From: Klebsormidium nitens | Lineage: Eukaryota; Streptophyta; Klebsormidiophyceae; Klebsormidiales; Klebsormidiaceae | Direction: 5' to 3' | Length of the DNA: 64,000 nucleotides | Assembly: GCA_000708835.1 (NCBI GenBank) | Contig: DF237028.1 | Coordinates: forward strand, 126,891 to 190,890 | Shown: in pieces, positions 1 to 12,893 of the stretch | How positions within the stretch are numbered: the first letter of the stretch is position 1 | Layout of the letters: every line of letters starts with the position of its first letter | The notes under the pieces: model-generated | What the model was told of the DNA's origin: nothing | What the model saw: the letters and a program-made list of their open reading frames with translations, nothing else | The model's database searches: none | Made by a program: the position numbers and the translations under genes

Positions 1-494
1 CAAGCTCCGGCAAGGAGTCTTTGTCCAATCTCACAAGTACAGCACCCGATATTTCATTGGCGAGGAACTTCTCCTTGTACTGAGACAGTCCCTGGCTGTC
101 CAGCCAATCTCCGACTTCCTGCAGGGGTAAGCCCTTGACTTTGATACCTTGTGCAACACATGGAGAGAGGGATAAAAACCTGTGGTCACCCTTTTTTGCT
201 CCAGGATATATTTGCTTTCAACACTTGTTCAAGTTCTATTCTCACATACACTTCTGATTCACCACAGAACCAAAACTGCAGGGTCTGTGCCAAAGGCTGC
301 TCTGAGTTCTAAGCGGGAGTGCTGGCTACTCAAAGGTTGCAGTCAATTGTACCAGAGACTCGGCGTTGGAAAGCAATCAAAGACTGTATTCTTACGGCAA
401 ACTCAGGCCAGCTCACAAATGAAATCCACCTCACCTCACATGTCCACTCATTTGGATCTTCTGGTCGCAAAGTCATGCCACTTGTGCTCGCCAT
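1..494 (-). CDS. SAM-domain protein, 5' part only (runs off left edge)
   Basis: Two exons are seen on the minus strand. Exon 1 (494-435) starts with ATG in a good context and encodes about 20 residues ending in EWTCE; a GTGAGG donor follows. Exon 2 starts at 118 after a CTGCAG acceptor and continues beyond base 1. Joined in phase 0 they read EWTCEEVGDWLDSQGLSQY and continue through an IsGavLvrLdkdsL segment, the hallmark start and core helices of a sterile alpha motif (SAM) domain. SAM domains mediate protein-protein or RNA contacts; nothing here says which. The domain lies at the very N terminus, and the rest of the protein is outside the window, so the full product cannot be named. The gene is head to head with the Lunapark gene. 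Confidence 0.72.
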
Positions 495-1073
495 TCGCTG
501 GCAGCACCGAATTGAATGACGAAAGCAGTTCGTAACAGAGAAACGGCCCAGAAAAGGCGTGCCCAGCTTGAATGTTTTTCTCAAAGGCTCAACCCGTCAT
601 GAACCTCAGGAGACGCGCGGACCCTGCTGCACCAGACTCTGCTGAACTCGAGTGAACACTGCTTGAATCAGCATAGATCAGCATCTTCAGACTTCAAAGC
701 AGAGTATGCAGTCTCCCACTGCCAGCCACCAATCAAGTTGCTCTCTGAGTCCACGTGGTTTAGAGTGGTAGCTACCGGCTTTCTCATTAGCCACAGAAGG
801 TATGTACCTCTTAGGTACATGCGGTGCCGCTTTCATAACGGAGGATGGCATGCCAAGTGCAGTTTGTCGAGTCGAAGTCACAGCGAACTGCAAAGCCTGC
901 TGGCAGTGCCAGTAATTGTCTGGAGGGGACATGCAGTCAGGGGATGTTGGAGCAGCCGAAGTGTGGTCGCGAGCGCCCATTGGTGGTAGCAATTTTCTGG
1001 GGCCCAGCTTGAGCTGCTATTATTGACCTCTGATTGCCTTTCTCTTGTGAGGGGTTATATAAAGAGCGGAATC
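495..1073. promoter_or_regulatory. Spacer between divergent SAM and Lunapark genes
   Basis: These 579 bp separate two start codons pointing away from each other, so the stretch probably holds both promoters and 5' leaders. A TATATAAA string at about 1056-1063 lies only some 12 bp before the Lunapark ATG, too close to place a start site upstream of that ATG in the usual way, so I do not call it a TATA box. No coding exon is visible. Confidence 0.4.
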
Positions 1074-4000
1074 ATGGGAAATACAGCCGGCGAAAGCATT
1101 GGCAAGCCGGAAGCGCATGCATATACAAAAGCTGAGCAGATGGACCAGGATGAGGCACCATCGCTTCCCTTCTTTGCTAGGAGCTGGCGTCTGGCAAGGA
1201 GTTTCACTGGGGGTGTCTCAAATATTGCGGGGATGGTCTGGAGAAGCGACAGGGACTTTGAGAGAGCTCTGGACAACCTGTCCAAGTAAGCTGAGCTGAG
1301 TTGTTGAATTCAAAACAACAAAATGCTGAGGTGCTGCCTGTTTGGATGCAGGATACCTCCAGTATCTCTGTAGGACCCCTTGAAGTCTTCTGTGAACCTT
1401 GTGGTGCTGCGGGCAGCACGCTGTGTAGTCTTACTAATTCGGGCTTTTCCCTGATTGGAGCACGTCTAGCGATCAGGCTTTGCTGTTTCTGAGGAGTCAA
1501 TTTTGGGCAAACCCTAATGCAGCAAACCCTAATGGTAGAGGCCCTGGGGCAGGCAAGAGGAAGAAAAGGACCATGGTGTCGAACACGACGCGCTTGCCGA
1601 ATCAGCTTCTTTCCTGAGCACATCTATCTCCCCTCGCAGGTTTGAGGATGCCTTGAAAAACCGTATTCATAGACGTGGAAGCAACTGGCGGTGGTTTGCT
1701 CGCTCAATCATGCTGTGGTCAGCTGCCTTGGAGGTAAGGAAAGGCAGCCCTTCTGTTGCAATATTGCAGAGCCAGGATGTTTTGACTGTGAAAATGTCGA
1801 GCAGGTCTCAATTCACCATGTTGTGCGAAGTCGGTCAGGGGAGGTTTCAGAGGGCGTCCACATGTGCATGTATGTGTAGAAGCGGCCATGCATGCTTGGC
1901 AAGCCACAGTGGCTGCGTAGAACAAGGAGGTCTGTGTGATCGCCTCTGGCTTGGGGTAGGACATGTCTGACTATCTCATTGAGAAGCTGGACGCTAGTTG
2001 TTGCCTGAAAATCCAATCTCAGGAACAGTTCTGGATGACAGGCAGCTGCCATCCGCTCACTGTGCCCCTTCCCTTTTTCCAGGTTGTTTTTCTAAGCTAC
2101 GCCATTGTCATGACGCACTCAGGGGGCCTGGAATGGCAGAGGCGTGCTTTGATAGTTTTGCCGGTCTTCCTCCTCCCAGCTTGTGCAACCCTGCTGTACA
2201 AAGTCCTCGCAAGGTACTACAGAATGAGTAAGCCCCACGCTTCTTGAGTTGTCAGTCCTGCTGTGGCATGCTTTGAGCAGGTGGAGGACTGCAAACTCAT
2301 ACTCAATCGGTACAACGTTCTGAAGCTGATCTTATGGACACAATAGGTGAGCTTGCTTTTGATCTCACCAAAAGTTGAATGTTGAATCAAGATGATCGAT
2401 GTTAGCAGGCTCCAAGCAGACAGATCCTTCATCCTTCACTGCACCTTGATAACAGCTGGGTGATCAGAAGCGGCGTTTCTTGGAAGGAAGTGACTTGGCG
2501 CCCGGGATACTGATGCAAAAGGCTTGCTGCAGGGGAGCGCCAGGACAAGCAGGCCCTAGCTGACGTCCAGCAGAAGATGAAGCGGAGACTAGACGAAGTG
2601 AAGGACAAGTCCAACTTCTATCGCACTCTGGAGGTCATCCAGGTGCGCATGCGTTTCCGCTTCGCGCACAGTCGGTGCAAACGAACCAGGGCTTGGATGC
2701 TAGAAAGGCGCCGCAGTTTGTTGTATTGGTACCTAGCTTATTACCTCGTGTGAGAGAGCCTTCTTATGCAACAGTTGGGTGAAGTGCTCTCGGCCAACCA
2801 AACCCTTTGGTTGATCCCAAAGATCTAATAACTTCTTTCGAGGACTTCTTGACTGATGTCTGTGCCTTCGATAGCAAAGGCTGAGCTTCATTTATAAGAT
2901 TCTCAGTGGTGGTTATACCATGTCTGCCCGAAACTCAAAGCTTCCATAACGCCACTGAGACCCACCCTACGATTCCCTGCTTTTGCAGAAGTACGACAAT
3001 GACCCTGTCGTCAAGGCCGCTGCCGCGACTGTGCTTGGGTCCAAACTTGGGTTGAAGACAGACCTACCGCCCGAAATACAAGCCCATCTTACGCCCACCA
3101 AATCCGCTAGCACCCCTGATCGCTCCCCGTCAAGCGGGCTCAGGAACCGACGATCGTCTGGGGCGCATCCCCCGAGCTCGCTTAACCCAGAGGTTAGCTC
3201 CCAGGGTGTCCCTAGGTCCGCGCAAGGAAGGGTGTCGCAGGAGGGGAACTCTCCTCGACCTAGTTACGGAGCCCCGGGCCCCGGGTTTGAAGGGTTTGGC
3301 CCGGCGACGGCAGGGAACTGGCAGCCGGGGCAGCATCAGACGGGGGGGGTGGTTGGGATGTTGGAAAGAGTCGCTCAGATGCTGGTCGGGGAGGACCCCA
3401 CGCAGTGCTACGCCCTCATCTGCGAGCGGTGCCGGCAGCACAACGGTGAGCGTGACCAAAGGCCCGCCTTCGACCGCTTTTTCTTGAGCGAACCTTGTTT
3501 TGGTTGCTCAAAGTGTCAATTGATCCCCTTAGTATTGACTCTTTTTGAGTATTCAGAAGCTCAATGATAAAGCAAAGGACTTTCGTTGATTCAAACTGCC
3601 GAGCTTAGTACAGGTTCGTGACTTCTGGAGCCCGAGCGCCTGTTGATTCGTATTGTGCTCACTGTTTCCCGGAATTACTGCATCCACGATGTGCCCCAAA
3701 AAGAAAAAACACAAGACTGAGGCGCATAGGCACCGCGTTGCATGGGATACGAGCGTCAGCACGGTCGAATCTTGTTGTTTTTGAGAAGCTCGTACCCGCT
3801 GGGAGACAGTTCGCATACTGCAGCAGCTATCCGCTGAATGTCGCTCATAGCCTTTTTAAGTACGAAGCCACGAGTCTGAAGTGCATTTAGCCAGCGTTGC
3901 CTGAAGATGTCCACCTCTGACCTGACCCAACGATCTGTGTGTGAGCAGGCCTGGCCAAGAAGGAGGACATGGAGGTCCTGATGTACCACTGCAGATTCTG

Positions 4001-4421
4001 CTCCCACTTGAACGGGACAAAGGACGACAACATCGAGCGGAAGTGCCGCTGTTACTTCTGCAGCGAGATCCGGAGAAGGACGGGCGTGGAGCTGGAAGCA
4101 CCATCGCCTGATACCGGAACCCCTAGGAAAGGTGAAAAGTCAAGCGCAGGAGGATTGGAGAGGATCGGCGACGACGGAGAACAACCAACCGAAGAAAAGA
4201 ATGTCGATGGAAAACGTGTAACAGTAGGAGGTCGTGGTGACTTGACAGAATTGCGGGGAAGTAAAACAAGCGCTTTGAGCCAAAGTGGGAAGGGGAGCTC
4301 TAAGGGGGCGATTGATGAAGGGTGGGAGGATGTGAAATCTCGGACAAATCAACCGGTCACTTCAAATGTTTCCCTTCGCCTTTGCAGTGAAGAGTTGCAA
4401 CATGGAAAGGCGAAAGGCTGA
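1074..4421 (+). CDS. LNP: Lunapark family ER-junction protein
   Basis: Six exons join in frame to about 496 aa: 1074-1285, 1640-1733, 2083-2227, 2533-2642, 2989-3445, 3949-4421. Lunapark stabilises three-way junctions of the tubular ER. Visible features are a Gly2 start (MGNTAGES, possibly myristoylated), two hydrophobic segments at about residues 92-112 and 124-143 forming a hairpin, a basic/acidic coiled-coil stretch after the second segment, the family block KYDNDPVVKAAAATVLGSKL, a proline/serine-rich linker, and the C-terminal zinc ribbon CxxC (332, 335) and CxxC (354, 357) with the characteristic HNGLAKKEDME between them. The ribbon is split by the last intron. The roughly 120-residue acidic, glycine-rich tail after the ribbon is low complexity and less certain; its end could differ if a further intron is used near 4387. 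Confidence 0.9.
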
Positions 4422-5886
4422 TCCAAAAATCTGACGAGAAGTTAAAGAGGATGGAGTGAGTAAACGAGGTGGTCATACATACCTTTCAAACTATACAGCG
4501 CCTCTTGTACAGTTTACACTGAACGCCACCTGAGATTATATGATATGCAGACTTAGTAAGACATTAGGATTGAAGCAGCAAGACAGTCACGTTCATGCCG
4601 CGGCCCACCTCCGAGAATCACTCCAATATACGGACCTGGGTTGCTTGGTGACACGTGAACTTGAACTCCTGCAAGTGCGTCGAATTCTTGATTTCTTCGA
4701 CCACCGGAGTCTGAAATGAACTTATACGCATGCAGCGTGCAACAACCTGCAAGTGCCATGATGCCATGGCGGCCAGCATCTTGACCAAAGTGTATGCCAG
4801 AGGCCGTTGAGTATATATAACTAATCATGATCCGACTATATAGGCCGTGTAGGTACCGCGTCACCTGTACACACCTGTGACTCTCGCCGTCGCCGTCGGC
4901 CCATGTGAGATCGATGTACTGAATGCGAGAGTTTGTCGGAGGCCGGTCACTCACTCGGACATGCACAGCCGGATTTGCGTACGCGTGATCATGTTGCTTT
5001 GTTTGTTAGTAACTGCTAATTGGTACAATTCTAGCTATCGAAACATTTTTTGATCGTGAAGCCCAAACTCCGAATTAAATTGCTTGTTTCTGCGCCATGG
5101 GCCCAGGTGCCTAAGCGTGTATAAAAAGAAGTGACCATCCGACATGCACACATGCATCAGTGCCAGTACGTACTGGGACGGGATCGCCGCTTTCATGTTC
5201 TATAGCCGCTCTTTAAGTTCAATTAAATCTACGTAACATATGGGAATCTTCTGCAATCATGCACTGTCGGAGGCCATGGCCGGCCCTAGGTGCTGATCGA
5301 ATCCGGCGGGCCAGGCCATACGTGCCCATATGCAGCAGGCTGTCACTGTACCCACGCCATGCATTCATGTCGATCGGCGTGATTCGACAGGACCAAATGA
5401 CCATGCAAAGTGCGCCTTTTTATATGCATTACATTGGAAGTGGCCGCCTGACCGCAAGCGGTCAACAGCTAGTTCCAAGAAAACCTCGTTCAGTTTTCAA
5501 AATCGAAGGTTTCTTCCAGAACCTACAGCATAGCAGGTCACGATTCACTTGGCGGTTGGTGAATTTGAACCCCGACGAGTCGGTGCACTGATTCTCAAGA
5601 TTGAAGCAAAAACTTTGAAAGATATTGCTTAGTCGTGTGGAGATTTTGGGTCCACATAATTGAACGTCACGCCCAAGATCAGCTTGTTTCTTGTACACTT
5701 ACAAACAGTTTGGACTAGAGTCCTGCAACAGTCAGTGGATCCGGCAGGCCTTCCTGCAAACAGTCGTGCATCCATGCTTCATGCACGAGGCCGCAGCATC
5801 ACAGCACACCATGGCCTACAGTATACCTCTTTGACTACCAAATAATCATGCAGCCTGCACCAGCGCACTGCGCCCCGTTATCAGCC
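4422..5886. other. Intergenic, no gene seen
   Basis: This 1.5-kb spacer lies between the 3' ends of the convergent Lunapark and armadillo-TPR genes. It has short TATA-like strings and small palindromes but only unrelated short open frames with no family resemblance or splice-compatible neighbours. Confidence 0.5.
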
Positions 5887-8800
5887 TCACTTTGCAGCCA
5901 CCCCGATGTTTTCCTTCCCTAGTTCGCCTTCGCTGAGGGCTTTGACTGCCCGCTCCCTCCTGAGAATACTCTTAAGATGGCCCGGGTCGATCACGAGCGC
6001 CTGGTCTACGTCGTGAAGCGCTTCCACAAAGCGCCCGGCGCGCAGGCAGGCCTCCGCCCGGTTGGACCACAGGATGTGGCGCTGGGGGTACGGCGGAGCA
6101 TCCTGCACACGACAATGAGTAGCGTGTTTTTAAGGGGACAGGTCCTTTGGTCTGCCTTATCAACTTTCGGTAGTGCGGTTGTGTGTTTTCAGTTTTGAAG
6201 GCATTTGTCGACTTGGATACGATAGGGCTCGCGCCGACAGGACAACTGCTCAAGTCTCCAGCGTCTCCTCTTCCTTCCATGTACGGGCTTGTATGACTCT
6301 GCTCCAGATAATGCGTGCAACGAGTATGTTCTCTTGGATCCACATGCAGCCAACCCGGAAAGCAAACGAGCTCTCACACTTCTGCTCGACGCCAGGTTAC
6401 ACTGCGGGACGCTTATGAAGGCGTACCCAGCTTCCTCCTTGAACGCTCGAAAACCCTTGCCATAACTCTGAGACCAGTAGAATAGACGACGAAACTACGA
6501 AGTCAATCCGTCAGACTTTGTCCTCACCTGGGACGCCGCACTGTGCGCCAGTCGAAGGGCGAGGTTGTAGCACCAGCGCGCATACTCGTGGTCGCCCTTG
6601 TTCAGGGCCTCGTTCCCCCGCTGCTTGGTGGCCTCGATCTGGATACCAAAGTTGCGACTTTCAGAGGAAGCAAAGCAACAAGGCCTCGTTGTCTGGTCGA
6701 ACACTCGGACTAGGCAAATCAGAAAGTTGCAATTGGAAACAGAGCAGGAGCTACCCGTGGAAACGATTGGGACCAAGAAATGTCGAGAGCACACACCAAA
6801 TGGACCAGCTTTCAAGACACCTTATGCCTACAAGACCCGTTCCCCTACTGAAAAGCATGTTCCGAGAGCATTTGGCACATGGCTCACGAGCTTCTTCTTC
6901 ACTTCGACCGCTGTTCCTCAGTGTACGGGATCCCCTTTGAAGCAAGAGGTTCCGCCTTCCAGTTAACGAAGCAGATTCGCCATTCCGAACGTACGGATCA
7001 GAGAAAGCGAAGCAATACAATACCACGTTCCGACCTTTGCAGATAGAGCACAGAAGCCGACCAACGCCCACCTGTGCCGACACCGCCGATCCGAAGCAGC
7101 CGGGCAGCAGGCTGGCCGTCGTCGCTAGCGCCAGGTTCGCAACTAGAATGAGCAGGCTCGCATACACCGGCGGCGCGTGATGGGCGATCTCCGTAGAGTA
7201 CCCGAACGTCATGCCCGGCTTGCGGCTCGCGGGGGGCATCGGCAGCACCGCGTCGGGCCCCGCGGAGACGTCTAGAGCTTCCAGGGCCTCCTCTGGCTGC
7301 ACCTTCTTGCTGGAGGAAGTTTTAGGGGTGCCCTTCTGGGCGGTGCACAGGTGGAAGGTCTCGAGGCGGTCCGTCTCGCAGAGGGCGGAGCGGAGGGACG
7401 GAGGCCCCGTTGTGGAGGCGGGCGAAGCCGCGAGACCGTGGAGGGTCTCGAGGAGGGAGGTCAGGCTGCGGGCGACGGGGCCCTGTAAACGAGGCAGCAC
7501 ATAGCATGAGAAGAGGAGTAGGCCTCTCGTCTACCGTGTTTGCGAACATCTGCTGTCCTCACGATGTTCAGCGCAATGGACCGCAATGGATCCGCTTCAG
7601 AGCTTCCGGAACATCTGGAATACCTTATCAACTTCGTAGGCTATCTGAGGCGAGAGACGGCCGGAAATCCTGCAGACCTGCTGCAATCTGGTTTGTAATA
7701 CTCGCTGTTCGTGCAAAACTTGCAAGCACGATAACACGAAAAAGCATTGAAGTCGAAGAGGCTGCCCCTCTGCCCCTCACCATAGGAAGCGCATGCCGAG
7801 GATGCCCACGTGAAAGTACCCAAATTTATAATTGCTAATACAGAGTCTCATCCCAGCATGCAACCAGAACCCAATCCAAGCTCGCGCAGAGGAGAAAGGC
7901 GCCCGCAGTCCCGTCAAGAACCCCGCACTATGTCAACCAATGTCATAAGATCACCACGGATTAGGAAGGCGCGATACTTCAGTCGTGGCAGCGCTGCCGC
8001 AGATCGGTCAACAGAATATAACCCATGTAATATCCGACAAACGCACCTCTGCCGCCACGCGTTCCGCCACCGCCAGGTCATGCGCCACGTTGGCGCATGC
8101 GTCCATCAGTAGCGCGGCCTGTGCCGCGGCAGCCGCAAGCGCCTCCGGGGGGGTGTCCTCAGCACTGGCATACAGCTTCTGTACATGGGCGACCGCCGCG
8201 AGGGCAGCGTTGGCGAGGGGCAGCATGCCCCCCTCCAAAGTGGCGCCGACCGAACCCCCGTAGGGGCCTTGGGCATTCGGGACCTCGCCGTGCATCTGCA
8301 GGGGAAGGGTGATCCTGAGCGAGAATGTTTCTTGTACTAGCACTCATAGAATAACAGCTTTATCGATCTGGACTCTCAAAGAGACTGCTGATGAAGGTAG
8401 GATGCCGTTCCGTGGATCTCGTGTAAACCTAACAGCCTGAAAAAGCCCGATGTGCGGCACGGGTGCTTAGAATGATCATTATTGCAACGGGCGTCAGAAG
8501 AGCACGGCATAAGACCCAGCGGACTTTCTCGAGATTCTCTGCGCTCAGGTTTCTACAACGCATCAACCAAGCGGAACTATTCTTGTATAAAGTCAAAGAT
8601 GTTGACTTGGTGTAAGATCATGCGTCAGCAAAGGCCACAGAATTTTCTCGGAAGTCACAGAGGACTTTCCCAGGCCTTGCACCCACCTGGTCCCAGACGT
8701 CCTTGGTCTCCTTCTCCAGGTCCACCACCACAAAGTCGTCCACTTCTAGTTCTCTCGCCTCCTCCCTGGGCGCCTCCGCCGCCTGCCACAGCGGGAACGG

Positions 8801-11420
8801 GCGGTAGCCCAGGAAGGCGAGGCAGCGCGCCGCTGCCGTCACTGTCTCCGGAAGCTCTGTCTCTTCGACGGGGGAGGGGTTTGTAATGTTGACACTACTT
8901 GCTGGACTCCCGGTTACAATCGCCGGGAGCTTTACTGGAAGCTGGCTATTCACACTATCTACAGGCTGTAAGATATGTACAGTATCTACAGGGTTATGTA
9001 CAGGGGTGTCAATGCCCCCCTTGCTGGCGCTGTTATCTACAAGCTCGAATCCGGCGGGGGTGAGCTCTGGGTAAGACTCTCTAGGCTTCCCTGAGGCGCT
9101 TGGGCTGCTGGCCGCGGCCTTGCTGGAGCCCGGGATGCTTAGAAGGTTCGGCAGGAAGCCGCAGGCCATGCTCGACAGCGAGAACCGTCTGGGCGACTTT
9201 TTCGCCCCCGCTTCTCCGGCCTCGGGGGTATGTACAACGGCCAGAGTCGTGGGTTTGGGGCTTGGGTTATAGGGGGTTTGTGTGGGGGTCTCGGCTGCCC
9301 GAATGCCTTCCAATCTGGCGCCGTTTGACACGGCTCGCAGGAGGAGCGGCATGAGATTCGCGCCGTGCTGGCTCAGGAGCTCTGCCTTTGCGGTTCGGTT
9401 CTGACAGCTGGCGCCAAGGATGCGGGCCAAGCAGCCGAGGGCGACGGATCGCGCCAGCTGAGCGAAGAGAGGAATGCAGGCCTGAACGCCGGCGGACTCG
9501 CATGGAGCTTCCGCCATAGCCTGAAATCAAGGAAGATTGTTGCGTGAGCGGTGCGGAATTGTCTCTTACTTGGAAGCCCTGTTCAATGCGTACAACTTGC
9601 GTTGTTTTCAAACGTTCTGGTACTGAGATCACGTGACAGTCCTTCACACATATGACCGCATGTAGATCAATCCTTAAACGACTTGAACAGGGAAAAGCCG
9701 GCAGTGCACATTCGCTTGTAGTCTCGAGGGGGAACTTTGCTCGAATCGGCCTTGGGGTTATTCTACAGTTCAACGGCTCGTCAGGAGGTTTCGAGACGCC
9801 AGGCACTCCTCGCAAATCACGACATAGCCATCTGACAAGGAATGCTGCCGGCTTCTACTGGCTGGCCAACTGGCCCTCAACGTTGACAATTTTGCAGACA
9901 CTCACCGGTCCAAACTGGCGCCGCAGGAATGCAAGTGTGGCTGGCGCGTCCACTCCTGCCAGCTCCTCGTGCACTCCCTCAATCGAGGTTTCCGCCAGCC
10001 TGAGCAGTCCCTCAATCAAGCTCCCCCCCTCTCTCTTTGCCCCACCTTCGGCGGCAAGCACTTTCGGGCGGGGGCCGTGCGATGGCAGACTCTCCTTCTT
10101 CCCTCTCTTTTGAGGGCCAACTGTCCGGGGGCTTAGGACTGCCGGGTTCTCCAGAGCAGCCTTCTTCTTAAGCTGGGGTTGAGAGAAGGTTTGGACGAGC
10201 GCCGAAAGGGTGAGTCCGGGACTATCCCACGCAACTGCCACCGCAATGGAGAGAGCGGAGGCGGCATGGATGCGAATCACCAGGGGGGCCACGTGCAAGA
10301 GTTGGGCCAGAGTGGCGAGGTGGCCCCCTGCTGCAAAGTTGACTGGGTTCTCCCTGCAAGGTCATAGTCTGAGTGTGAGCACAGCACTTCTGAGAGCGTT
10401 GTGAAAAATGTCGAGGAGGCGTCCTTCTTTCTTGGAACTTCCTGGGCCCAGAATGCCAGTGGCCTTGCCACTACACACAACAAGCGCAAAAACTCATGCT
10501 CTCAACAGCAGCGATAAAAGGTTCCGGGGCTTTGATAGAGACCCACATGTCCAACACATGATCCAGACTTGCTGCGTGCAACCTCTAAGCATGAAGCATC
10601 GTACTGTGGCCGACCCGAACCAATCCTGACCTGATGTGGAACAGATACGTCAGTATCTGGGCTGCGCCAGACGCGACAGCCGGCGCCTCTGCCTTCAGCA
10701 GTTGGCCCATAGCGTCCACCGCCCCCGCCTGCGAAAGGTCCGCTACTAGTTCCTGAGCGGTCAGGGCCTGACCTCCGGGAACCAGCTCAGAAGACTCGTG
10801 GCCTGCGAGGAACTCAAGCGCTCCAGCGAGTCTGCAAGGGAATAAGCTGGGGGTTAAGCGCGGCCGGAAGGACAGCGATAGAAGGGACCAAGTAATAATC
10901 GCTGCATCTGGCCCCACATTTCTGATGCTCCAGTACTTGCAACTTGACTTAAACATTTCAGCTGCAAAAGGAGAGCCCAGGTATTTAAAGTCAGTGGCGT
11001 CATTGGAGCAGTGGCGTCCCAACGGCATAGACCAACGCTAACGTATGTCAAGAATAGCTTTCAACATTGGCTAAACAGTGCATGCTCCAAAGCACAGCCG
11101 CTCACGTAGAGAAGGATGCCCGCTGCTGACAAGGAACAGCCCAATGGTGGCAGCATTGCATCCCAAGTTGTCCAAATTGTTGAGTAGCCCTTTCTAATCC
11201 TTTTAAACCATCAAAACAGTAGCTCCAAACCACAAACCGGGGCTACTCACGCTGACAGCCAGGCGACAGTCATTCCGTCACTGCCATCCCCCGGCGCCAC
11301 TTTCCCAGTGCCCTTCTTGGCATTCTTCGCCCCGCTCGCTTGCACAGGCGGACTTGCAAGCGACAGCATCACAGATCTGAGCTTCTTGCGGCGCCGCTTC
11401 TCAGTCTTTTCTCCCAGGAC
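5887..11420 (-). CDS. Armadillo-repeat protein with C-terminal TPR domain
   Basis: Eight exons join without frame breaks to about 879 codons: 11420-11251, 10831-10631, 10353-9906, 9520-8687, 8295-8047, 7482-7072, 6638-6528, 6102-5887. The 5' end is open: the first exon starts in phase 0 after an acceptor, so at least one more exon lies upstream. The N-terminal two thirds is alanine/leucine-rich and helical, with armadillo-like stretches (for example AWLSALAGALEFLAG, AAQILTYLFHIRENPVNFAA) broken by disordered Pro/Ser inserts. The last two exons encode TPR helices: IEATKQRGNEALNKGDHEYA, then SNRAEACLRAGRFVEALHD with a DPGHLKSILRR capping segment, as in co-chaperone TPRs. A TPR module after armadillo repeats is the reverse of UNC-45. 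A scaffold or co-chaperone role is inference; I cannot name an orthologue. Confidence 0.75.
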
Positions 11421-12716
11421 CTGCGAGAAACAGGAGAGCAGCTCAATCTCAGAAGCTGGTAATATGTGCTCTCAGAATGAAGGGAGCAAAGATGGGCACC
11501 CTATGGGCAAATGCATTATTGTCTTGGTAAGCCAGCAGCTTGGTTGTGAAACTGACTGCATTGGATACTTCAAGCAGGTAATGAAAGTGCACAATGTGGC
11601 CATGCAGACCCTAAAGACCCAACTAAACAAGCGACTTGGATTTGCATCTGGAATGGTGGGAAATACTTTTCTAGAAGCCCGATTGAGCTGCAGCTTTGCT
11701 TCTCATGCATTGACCTCTCTAAGTGCGCAAGGCCTTCAGCTTAAAAGTCAAGCTGTTGCGTAACATTTCTGCTTCCCATGGGTCACATTTGTTGGAGCAT
11801 TTCCCAATGACGTTACCTTTTTGGGCAGCCCAGCTCCAAGATATATGGCCCACTTCATTGACATTGTGTCCCCCCAACCAGTTGCCTCATCAGCCATGGT
11901 TTCACCGAATATGACCGCACCAAAAAAGTATCCCTTAGTCTCACAACACACAATGTATGGCCAGATCAGGCTATACATGCACCAATGTGGGCAATAGAGG
12001 TCACCAATGACAAAAAAAGAGGATGAAATGTTGGCCACTGCTCATCTTTGAGATTCAAGACACGTCATTTGGCCCCAGATCTAGCATTATTGATTTACTG
12101 CGAGCTCTTTTTTGGAAAGTGACGTTCGATGACTGCTCATTAAGTGAGTAACCAGTCTATAGGAGGTCTGGGCATGTGAGTTGCTTACCTGAGAAATGGA
12201 GGGCATCGCTAGCTTGCCAGACAGAGATGCAGAGCACTGACATCTTGCGCCATGATCCATACTGTACACCAAGGGCAGACCGATGTCCAGTCTTATTCTG
12301 CTCGTCTGCTCAGCTGAACACCAGATCCTCTCTGTGCTTGACAAATAGGCTGTACAGAACCAAAAGCAGGACTGATTGCAGCCTCCTTGATCAATCTGGG
12401 TATTTCTAAGTGGAGAGCTTTGAAAAGTTCCTTATTATTTCAGGATCAATGTATGTACAAAGTGAGGATCTGATCAACCTATTGACCAGGATCTAAAGAA
12501 AGGGGCACAGCTTGTTTACTTAGTCTACAGGATTTTGGTGCGTCTGGATTATGTTTGCATGGACTCCAGGAAAAGACAATTCTTGGTAAATATGCACCCT
12601 CTATCTCTTAAAAGAACAATGGGGCGATGTCGTAAGGCAAACGGATCTCTCTTTGAGTAGGAGCTTGCTCAAGCCTAAATCTTGGGCCGCTGTGCAGCTC
12701 CTTTCGTAGATCTGAC
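11421..12716 (-). other. Probable long first intron or 5' flank of the ARM-TPR gene
   Basis: No convincing exon is seen in these 1.3 kb. The open frame at 11748-12038 on the minus strand gives tryptophan- and cysteine-rich sequence without a family match I recognise and without a phase-compatible splice pair, so it is left unassigned. Confidence 0.35.
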
Positions 12717-12868
12717 CGTCAGTCGGAAAGTGTGTAGCCAAGGTCCTGCATTCTCCAGAATGTTTGAGTGGTTTTGACAATGTGATGCATCCGGACTCTG
12801 GGATCTCAGTAGGAGGCGGCCGTTGAGCAGAATCAGGGAATCCAAAACAGAAATGAGCAGCGGTGCTT
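12717..12868 (-). CDS. Possible upstream exon of the ARM-TPR gene
   Basis: This exon follows a GATTCAG acceptor and ends at ACG before a GTCAGA donor. It reads APLLISVLDSLILLNGRLLL and ends in phase 0, so it joins the 11420 exon without a break (FRLT followed by VLGEKTEKRRRK). The leucine-rich helices suit an armadillo repeat. Against it are the weak donor, the purine-rich acceptor tract and a 1.3-kb intron. Transcript data would decide. Confidence 0.35.
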
Positions 12869-12893
12869 CTGAATCTTCTCTCCTTTCCAACTT

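Noticed and set aside
1056-1063. TATATAAA upstream of Lunapark
   Set aside because: It lies about 12 bp from the start codon, so a start site set by it would fall inside the coding region; likely chance.
3130-3459. 109-codon minus-strand frame
   Set aside because: Antisense to the Pro/Ser-rich Lunapark exon 5, which is fixed by the zinc ribbon and the flanking splice phases.
11748-12038. Minus-strand frame rich in Trp and Cys inside the presumed long intron of the ARM-TPR gene
   Set aside because: It could be a decayed mobile-element fragment, but I see no known motif, terminal repeat or splice fit.
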